64,000 nt of DNA from assembly GCA_017979445.1 (NCBI GenBank), contig CM030707.1, forward strand, positions 22,822,586-22,886,585, read 5' to 3'. Positions within the stretch are counted from its first letter, which is position 1. Each line of letters opens with the position of its first letter. The stretch is from Akebia trifoliata (Eukaryota > Streptophyta > Magnoliopsida > Ranunculales > Lardizabalaceae). The position numbers and the translations under genes are program-made. The notes under the pieces were generated by a model that was given only the letters and a program-made list of their open reading frames with translations, had not been told where the DNA came from and made no database searches. Shown here one piece after another: positions 57,021 to 64,000 of the stretch.

Positions 57021-57701
57021 CGGTTCGGATTTCGGATTGGTTCGGTTTGTTATATTCTTAATCCGGAACCGAATCGAAATAACCGGATTTTTTTTTCAAA
57101 CCGTACCCGAACCGTGGGTGTATTTAATCCGAACCAATCCAATCCAAAAGCTTCGGATTGGTTCGGTTCTCGGATTTATCCAATCCAATGTGCACCCCTA
57201 GTTTACGTCATAAAGTAATCTTATACGTACAATATTAATTTTAATTAATTAGAAGGTGGCAAGTGAAATATCATAAGTTTTTTAGGTTTATTTGTAATTG
57301 CTCTTTTCAAGAGAGAGAAAAAATCTGTTATTTAATGATTTTTTTTTAAATTCGATTTTTTCTTTAAATAATTAAGAGAGAGAAGGTGTAGAGAGAAAAA
57401 GATGAGAGAGAAATAAAAAACCGGTCATTCAATGACCTTTTTTTTTTTTAAATTGATTTTTTTTTAAATAATTAAGAGAGAGAAAGTGAAGAGAGAGAAG
57501 GAGGAGAGAGAACAAAAAACCGGTCATTTAATGACCTGTTTTTTTAAAAAAATCGTTTTTTTTTTAAAATAGAGGAGAGAGACTACAACCGGCCAATCAA
57601 TGGCCGATTTTTTACCTTTTTCATAATTTTAAATAAATTTGGTTTTTTTTTAGAAATAATATTTTTATTCGGTTTTTTTTAATAATTTTCCCTTTTTTTT
57701 A

Positions 57702-58053
57702 CCTATGCCCACGTCCACACCCACAATAGTAACAGCGGAGACGGCATATCGGCAATTTACAGCATTGAAAAGGGTAATATCGGTAACTAAAAAAGAGTAT
57801 CTACATGCTTATCTCTCTAAATCCGGGTCAGTTTTCTTACCCGAACCGAAAGAGAAAGAAAGCGTACGTACGTGTATGTGTGTAGTGTGTGCGAGCGCGT
57901 GCGCGTTCGTGCCTTTTATTTGCCACCATTCTCTCCTCGAGACCTCGCAAACTCCCTCCAAATTTAGCAAAATTTAACAAAACAGAGACTATGAATTTCC
58001 GCTATATTTAGCAGAATTCCCTCATTATCAAAACTCAAAAAGCACGTGACATT
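57702..58053. other. Spacer downstream of the FAF-like gene
   Basis: Contains a GC-rich alternating stretch (GTGTGCGAGCGCGTGCGCG near 57890). A 90-codon frame from 57705 shows no recognisable domain. On the minus strand this is the 3' flank of the FAF-like gene; CACGTG cores lie at 58044-58048 (CACGTGAC) and 58055-58060. Confidence 0.4.
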
Positions 58054-58851
58054 TCACGTGGTTGTCACGTATTGATGGTTCCACATAGGCATCTGAATCT
58101 GATGATGGTATTGGTGGAGATCGTAACACCTACGAAAACCTTCTCCACTACTCGAAACCGGAAACCGCCATTGTCGATCACTCTCTTGATCCTCGTTTGC
58201 TATAAATTGGGATTGGGATTCGGATTCGGATTTGGATTCTGATTCAGTTTCCGATTCGGATTCAGGCTTGATGAGTTGAAATCTTAGCCGACCATCTTGA
58301 CGAGAAGATCGAAGAATCTCAGGACGATTGAACTTCACTTCTGTGATCTCTAACCTCCCATCCTTCCTCACTGGTTTGAGAAAAAAACTCGGATGACCGT
58401 TTTGATTCAAAGAAGATAAAAGAGGAGGAAATTTCTTCACCTCTTCGTCTTCTTCTCCCTTCTTGAATCTCTCAATCGTTCTCCTCCATCTCGATCTAGA
58501 TCTTGATCTCGATTTCAAAATCTCGTCGATCTCTTCTTCTACTTGATCCGAACTCTCAAACCCTAAACTCTCCGTACAAGAGCTCAATCCATCAATCGCA
58601 CCACCACCATGACTGCTTAGATCATCCAGAAACCCTAACACGCCGGAATCTTTTTTACCTCCGTTGGAAGGTCTAACGGAGGCCGACTGTAATACGTTCG
58701 CTGATTGCAGATACTCTTCGGTAATCAAGTTGAGTCCTCCGGAGGAAGAAGGAATATTCAGGCAGAGACATGGAGATTCGGTTCTTGGGGAATCTTGAGA
58801 GTAATAGAAACCTAGAAAGATGTGAAGGGTTTGTTTGCAGAAACTCATCAT
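58054..58851 (-). CDS. FANTASTIC FOUR (FAF)-like protein
   Basis: Single exon, 265 aa, from ATG at 58851 (a second ATG follows immediately). The FAF domain lies at residues 141-196: KFPPLLSSLNQNGHPSFFLK, then KDGRLEITEVKF and RQDGRLRFQLIKP. The family signature SSCTESLGFESSD is at 90-102, an RS-rich run at 114-123, and an acidic stretch GEEDEEV just before the FAF domain. After it comes an unusual Glu/Ser repeat (197-215). FAF proteins are plant-specific; in Arabidopsis the four FAF genes affect shoot meristem size through the WUSCHEL/CLAVATA circuit. No enzymatic motif, signal peptide or membrane span is seen. A TATA box lies at 58915-58908 on this strand. The exact paralogue cannot be assigned. 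Confidence 0.85.
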   Translation of the reverse strand: MMSFCKQTLHIFLGFYYSQDSPRTESPCLCLNIPSSSGGLNLITEEYLQSANVLQSASVRPSNGGKKDSGVLGFLDDLSSHGGGAIDGLSSCTESLGFESSDQVEEEIDEILKSRSRSRSRWRRTIERFKKGEEDEEVKKFPPLLSSLNQNGHPSFFLKPVRKDGRLEITEVKFNRPEILRSSRQDGRLRFQLIKPESESETESESKSESESQSQFIANEDQESDRQWRFPVSSSGEGFRRCYDLHQYHHQIQMPMWNHQYVTTT

Positions 58852-58907
58852 CTTCTTAGAAGAAGAACGTTTCTTTAGATTTAAGAGCCAGAGAGAAGAG
58901 AAGGCGG

Positions 58908-58915
58908 CTTATATA
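58908..58915 (-). promoter_or_regulatory. TATA box of the FAF-like gene
   Basis: On the minus strand CCCTATATAAGCCGCC, 57 bp upstream of the ATG, followed by a C/T-rich leader (CTTCTCTTCTCTCTGGC). Spacing puts transcription start about 30 bp before the ATG. Confidence 0.6.
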
Positions 58916-59117
58916 GGGAGGCACGAGTGTGAATGTGACGTACTAAGGTACGTCCAGCGCCTGATGCGCTGGAATGATCTGGTGTGCACGAATGTCAGGA
59001 ACTCCAATAAATTTTCAACGAAAGAATGCCAAGTGGCACATTTTTAGTGGGCCAGTATAAAGAACTATTATTCACACATTTACCTTACTTGTAACACGCC
59101 AAACTATAGCTAAACTA

Positions 59118-59879
59118 GCGTTGCAACTTGGTTCGGGTTGATTCGGCTTAGAGAAAAATCAGAATCGAATCGATCAAGGTTGATTCTATTATATGGGAAT
59201 CAGAATCAAATCGATTTGGTCTAAAATCAAATCAACCCAAATTAACCTTAATTCAGTTTGATTCCATGGATTGTATAAATTTTTTTTTTACACAAATTTA
59301 TCAATAAAATTATGTAAATAAATGAATTATGAAAAATTAAAAATCCAAAAAAATTTATGAGATCACATAAAAAATTAGATTAATTTAAAAAAAAAAAAAA
59401 ATCAATTAGATTTTTTAAAATTATCGAAAAAATTAATTTTTCTTCAAAAGGACCAAAACTACAAAACCCAACCCTTCCCAAAATAAAATGGGTTTCCAAC
59501 TTTCCATGAGAGGTACCTGCAACCACATACAAAGAGAGAGAGAGAGAGAGAAGGAAGACCTGTCGATCACTAGAGTTGAGAGCACACCCACAACCTCACG
59601 CTGAGAGAGAGAGAGAGAGAGAGAAGCCAATGGCAGTCGGTGGTTGCAGGTCGCAGCCGTAGAGATGAGAGAGAAAAAAAAATTACATTATATTTTTAAA
59701 TAGGAATTTGGTTCGATTTTCGATTATTTATATATCCTGAATCGAAAACAGAACCGAACTTATCGATTCTTATTTTCTTTAACTCGTAATCGAATCGTAC
59801 TTAATTAAAATCGAATCAACCCAATTTTAAATTCACAAATTGGTTCGATTCTCGCATTGAACCGAATTAACTTGCACCC
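59118..59879. mobile_element. hAT-type MITE with 8-bp target duplication
   Basis: CTAAACTA flanks both ends (59110-59117 and 59880-59887). The left end GCGTTGCAACTTGGTTCGGG and the right end, as reverse complement, GGGTGCAAGTTAATTCGG, are imperfect inverted repeats. The interior is dominated by degenerate GGTTCGATT / AATCGAACC words and two (GA)n runs. Non-coding, 762 bp. An 8-bp duplication and GGGTGCA ends fit the hAT superfamily. Confidence 0.7.
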
Positions 59880-59887
59880 CTAAACTA

Positions 59888-61274
59888 AACAACCGTTTAA
59901 GAAATAGTCTTGCTGAGATGACTTCATATTTATTGCGATTTTTACATTTCTGATGTGTAGATGCATACATAACTATAGATGTTTTTTCTCGAGATATGGA
60001 CATCAGAAATGTAAAAAATCATAGTAAGAAAAGGGTCATTGTGCAAGTAAAAATTGATGTGCCAAGAAAATATCGCCATTTATATCATGAGCGTTAAAAA
60101 TTAGGAAAATTAATTACTATCCTTGCAAAATTGGTAATATTAGGCTTCCTCCCTCCCTCGGCCTTCTCCATAAAATGCAATATTAGGTAGAACTGGGTGT
60201 ATATCGAATTTTGATAGGTTCTTAGAGGAGAAGTCGATAACTATTAAAATCCTAGGAAACTACAAGATTAAATACATCATTGACTAAAAGTTAAAGTTCA
60301 TCACAAAAAGAAAACTTTAATTTTTAACCTATCAGTAATGGTACCACAACCAATCCCTTTTATTGGAATCCAAATTTCTTAAAATCAAATGAGAGCTGTT
60401 CTTTACCTCACTTTTGCTCATTACAGTCCAATTAAAAAAAAAGTGAATGATTGAAAATAAGTAAAAATTAGGAGGTCAAATAGAAATTCTCTCAATTTTT
60501 TTTTTTTTGGATTTTTTACTTTTTAGGTTTAAGATTGTATATGAGCCTTGTTAATAACTAGTAAAATTGTATGAATGAGCGTTATATTATTTGGTAATAT
60601 TAAGATTATAATCTGAATCAAACTTCGATAATATTTGAATAATGTATTTTAATAATTAATAATTTAAAAAATTAGGATGTAATAAGTAAAAAGTTGAGTT
60701 TGACAATGACTAATGTTAATTAAATTGATTAAAAATAAGATCAATAAAAATAAATTATTAGAATCTTTTAAAAGAAATTTTTTATGGTTTGGATTTCTGA
60801 TTCCATCAATTTGACAATTGGAATCAAACCGACAAGAAGAAAATTTAACAGGGGTATTATTACTAGAATTACTTAAAATTTACAAAACTGAGAAAATTTA
60901 AAAATAAATTTAATCTAATCTTTTAGTGCATGATTGCAAATTGGGTTTTGTTAACAAAAGCCAACAACCTGATAAGTTGATTGGGAGAAATTGTGGATGA
61001 CGGCACAACGGAATTGCTTATCTTTAGACCTTTCTTTGACTCTTTCCTTTCCTTCCCACCATTTTCTCTTTCGGTTTAATTTATTAGTTTAACTTCGCTG
61101 TCTTTTCGTGATTTAAGCTGACGTAGATGATAATGAGTGACAAATAATTATCCCGTCTTTCCTTATTTCGCCGAGGGATAATGCTGAAATAACATTAAAA
61201 TGTACATCAGTTGAACATTTTAATGTGATTGTGCACACATAATCATTGATGCTTTTTACTTGTTACTCCCGCAT
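59888..61274. other. Intergenic; includes a relic of the 6465-6650 MITE
   Basis: Around 59930-60030, GCGATTTTTACATTTCTGATG, AGATGCATACATAACTATAG, then CATCAGAAATGTAAAAAATC form a foldback similar to the MITE at 6465-6650. The remainder is AT-rich with no coding frame. Confidence 0.4.
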
Positions 61275-61378
61275 GACTCTTCGTCGAGAACTGCTATTGC
61301 CATACCGATTGTTATTTAAAGTATTGTACATAGTTGATGTGGCCTTAGTAAAAGTTTGTGTGGCAATAGTAACTCTCA
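61275..61378. mobile_element. Short MITE-like foldback
   Basis: GAGAACTGCTATTGCCATACC and GTGTGGCAATAGTAACTCTC face each other about 60 bp apart. Related to the elements at 8526 and 54144 by the CTATTG.CA/TGCCAATAG ends. No clean duplication. Confidence 0.4.
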
Positions 61379-61934
61379 TTTTGCCAATTTTGCGTTATAT
61401 ATACTTTAAAGGAGATTTACTTGACAAATCTAACTATTGCATTTTGATTATAAAAACTTTCTTGGAGTTCTAACAATTAGGACTAGTAATGATCTGAAAT
61501 ATATTCGATGTCCAAATCAATTCAAATCGATCCAATCCGAAAAATATGAAAATCGAATTTTCAAATTTGATTCAGATATACCCGAATCCATTTTGAAAAA
61601 GATCTGATCCAAACATCTTTTAATACTTTTTTTTTTTTTACTATTCATAAACTACATATACATAAAACATGTTTTAGTCTTTTTAGGTTTCCCTCCCATC
61701 CTATTCTACCTACTACCCTAGGTTTTTCTAACTTCTCCTCCAAGCATCCAAAACCTCTCTAATCTCCACCATCCTTCACTATTTCCTCCCCTGCATGCCA
61801 CAACCAAAATGTGGGAAAAGTTATTGAAGATAGACAACCAATCAAGTATTCTTTCCCCCTTCTCTCTCTCTGAATTGATGTGAGAATGAGAAACAAGAGA
61901 GTAGATAAAAACTTACATCGGAATTTCTTGTAAA
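61379..61934. other. Intergenic, nothing recognised
   Basis: AT-rich with a C/T-rich stretch near 61690-61800. No gene recognised. Confidence 0.4.
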
Positions 61935-61939
61935 ATAAG

Positions 61940-63902
61940 TGTAGGCACCCTAATTTGAGTGGACCCCAATCGAAAATGATCTCAAAATATATATAATTTG
62001 TAAAAAAAAAAAAACCGTCAATGGGCCTAAAGATTCAAATATTCAAAAAATCAATCTTTTTATTCAAATCAAAAGCCTTAGGACCTTCAATAGCCCAATG
62101 GCTCATCGTAAGACTAATTCATTTCTAAATCTAATCATCTTTTCAACCCATCACCATTCTAACCTAATCTTAAAATCAAGTCCTAAGCTCATCTGGAATC
62201 ATCACTCCTATACCAATTCTAAGCCCTAAACCATTTTCAACCTTATCTTAAATCAATTTCTAACAAGAACTTTAAACCCATCAAACCCAAACCCAAATCT
62301 TATCTTGATCAGACTTTCATTTAAATTCAAGCCCTAACTTAAACCCCTAAAAATCTAAATCCCCCAAACCTACTCTACATGAAATCCTTACTTAAATCTA
62401 AACCCATGAATCCGTAATATCAACCAATCTAGATTCACACAACCTATGATCATCAATGTAGACACTTGTCACCACCACAATCCATCTCTCAAAATCAATT
62501 TACCTAATATCATCAAACCTAAGACCTACACAACCCATACCACAACTTACATCACATGTCATCACCTAACGTCATCAAATCACCACTACAAGTCATCCTC
62601 ACACTCCTTCTCCTTAATCAACTCACTTAACCCACTCATCCCATACCATTGGACACATGTCACCATCAAACTCACATTCCCAAAATCTAACCACTTAATC
62701 CCTTATATGAGGCATTTTTTAAATCAAACATCCACACCGCTCAACCTTAACCAATACTCAACTTAGTAATGTGTCACCTAACCAACTCAATTGAATTTTA
62801 TCCATGGGTTTAGGTCAAAAGCAACCCATCCACTCTTTTTTACCGAATTATCCCTTCCAACTTCAAAATGACAAACACCCCTTGCTTAAAATTCATGTCA
62901 TATCTCCTCAACTTTTACATTTGGTTCATCCTATCCTTAAAAGTTATTCAAAAACCTATAAAAACCCACCCTCCCCACAAATTACTCATGTTTGAACTTT
63001 CCCTCCATGCTTCATCTCTCATCTAAATCTCCCATTTCTCCCAACCTCTAAAGAAATCTCTCAACTTACCACCCCAACTCACTTAACTCTTAACCTAAAA
63101 GCCCATAAACCCTTAAACTCTACACTACAAGTCACTCAACTCAAGATCAAGAAATACTTTAAAGAAGTAAAAAATCAAAGAAGAAGAAACAAGATAAGGT
63201 AAAGTAAGGATAAGGTGACATAAAATAAAATAAAAAAATCTTCATTCTCTTCATCCCATTTTTCCTCTTCTACTTCTCTTATCTCTTTTTATTTTTGTTT
63301 TTAGATCAATCCTAGGATATAGTGGACACTACATCCGATAGATTGAGCTTTCGCTTGATTAAAAGGGTAGGGGTTGAAGATATTTTTAAAAGAAATTTTC
63401 TACAAAATCCCTACACATTTGTACCTACCACAAAGCGATTTCGAGATTAAGGCATTGAGCCATTTTCTTATGGAAATGGGACCTTGACCAATAAGTCCAC
63501 AATTTTCAAAAAAAATGTGTTCAAAGGCATGGATCATAATAGGACTCCTTCATTAATAGGAAAGTCCTCATTGGTCTAGGCTGAAATTAAAGTCCCTCGC
63601 ACTCGAGGGCACAAAATTGAGTTTTACCAATTTTTCTTTTTTTACTTCTGAAAAACGACTGAATCTAAAATTACCACCTAAGGTGGAGGAAATAAGGTGC
63701 TTAACATTTTCCATATTTTCTAATCAAACTCCCTTATATCTTAGGTAGATTAGTACTCTATCCATACGAGAGTTACTACGACAAAAACATATTTTTCTAA
63801 AACTATTTTTTGGGTGCCCAGTCATACCCTATTCTAAAAAAGAATGGTGACGACTCTAAATCCAAGTAGAGATTGGATTTTCAATAAAAATCGATTTTAA
63901 CA
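61940..63902 (+). mobile_element. Solo LTR, Tat/Ogre-like Ty3 type
   Basis: Starts TGTAGGCACCCTAATTTG and ends CGATTTTAACA (TG...CA), flanked by ATAAG at 61935-61939 and 63903-63907. The late GGTGCCCAG and AATGGTGACGACTC motifs and the 1,963-bp length match the LTR type at 22612-24350. It is C-rich and has open frames (e.g. 62446-62766) without any recognisable domain. A TATA-like CTATAAAAACC lies at about 62955. Confidence 0.8.
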
Positions 63903-63907
63903 ATAAG

Positions 63908-64000
63908 TGTAATATAACGGTTTTCCTTATGTATAAGAAGATCTACTCATATCTAGGAATTGTGCTGATTAATTCCTTGCTCTATCAATAAGAAACTTCA
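63908..64000. other. Window edge, unassigned
   Basis: Short flank after the solo LTR. Nothing recognised. Confidence 0.4.

Larger units (their letters stand above)
54555..57692. mobile_element. Mutator-like element with ~1-kb inverted arms
   Basis: Ends GGGGAAATTATTAAAAAAAA (54555) and, as reverse complement from 57692, GGGAAAATTATTAAAAAAAA. TTTTTTTTA flanks both sides (54546-54554, 57693-57701), a 9-bp target duplication. The inverted arms are about 1 kb each (to about 55550 and from about 56655) and nearly identical. Each arm carries AACCGGTCATTGAATGACC-type mini-palindromes, a hAT-like TAGGGGTGCACATTGG head with GGTTCGG repeats, and a GC-rich block. The 1.1-kb centre repeats arm sequences in part. 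No transposase ORF, so non-autonomous. GGGAAAATT-type ends and 9-bp duplications are typical of plant MULEs. Confidence 0.75.

Noticed and set aside
54600..57600. CRISPR-like spacing of CCGGTCATT repeats
   Set aside because: The repeats are short palindromes mirrored between transposon arms, with no regular unique spacers, in a plant nuclear context.
57705..57977. 90-codon frame
   Set aside because: Crosses a GTGTGC/GCGC simple stretch giving a Cys/Val/Ala run. No domain, and the position is the 3' flank of the FAF-like gene.
62446..62766. 106-codon frame rich in Thr, His and Asn
   Set aside because: It lies inside the solo LTR at 61940-63902 and reflects its C/A-rich composition.

Overview
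This is an AT-rich, repeat-laden stretch of a plant nuclear genome, most likely a eudicot. The evidence is intron-split genes with GT-AG borders, plant-specific protein families (FANTASTIC FOUR, RF298/RF4-type RING proteins), plant Ty1/copia, Ty3-like, PIF/Harbinger, MULE and hAT elements, and long (TA)n tracts. Nothing prokaryotic, no rRNA and no CRISPR array is visible. The species cannot be named from the sequence alone.

Four host genes are supported. (1) 13597-16934 (+): an RF298/RF4-like RING E3 ubiquitin ligase, two coding exons, about 850 aa. (2) 33770-38573 (+): a small SpoU/TrmH-family RNA 2'-O-methyltransferase, three exons, 218 aa, with a 2.8-kb first intron full of repeats. (3) 48745-51164 (+): an endonuclease/exonuclease/phosphatase (DNase I-like) family protein, four exons, about 485 aa. 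(4) 58851-58054 (-): an intronless FANTASTIC FOUR-like protein, 265 aa. They are separate plant genes with no shared pathway visible.

Layout. 1-12.6 kb: LTR-like sequence, palindromic mini-elements, a segment present twice (1.9 and 10.7 kb), and an array of about 250-bp tandem repeats just upstream of gene 1. 17-33 kb: intergenic, dominated by an 8.6-kb decayed PIF/Harbinger element (21888-30471, minus-strand transposase and Myb/SANT ORFs). A solo LTR (22612-24350) and a LINE fragment lie inside it, and another TIR element sits directly beside it. 33-38.6 kb: gene 2. 38.6-48 kb: an internally deleted copia element (about 40385-47850). Its 5' LTR is split by a Harbinger-type element, which itself holds a palindromic MITE; its gag is split by a solo LTR. 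48.5-51.2 kb: gene 3. 51.2-57.7 kb: degenerate repeats, two palindromic MITEs abutting a (TA)n tract, and a 3.1-kb long-TIR MULE-like element with a 9-bp target duplication. 57.9-59 kb: gene 4. 59-64 kb: a hAT-type MITE and a Tat-like solo LTR (61940-63902).

The two most unusual items are a family of at least seven related mini-elements whose sequence predicts a cloverleaf (outer terminal stem plus three internal hairpins, with a clean 9-bp target duplication in one copy), and an intronic retroelement whose two LTRs face each other in inverted orientation inside what looks like one 5-bp target duplication.
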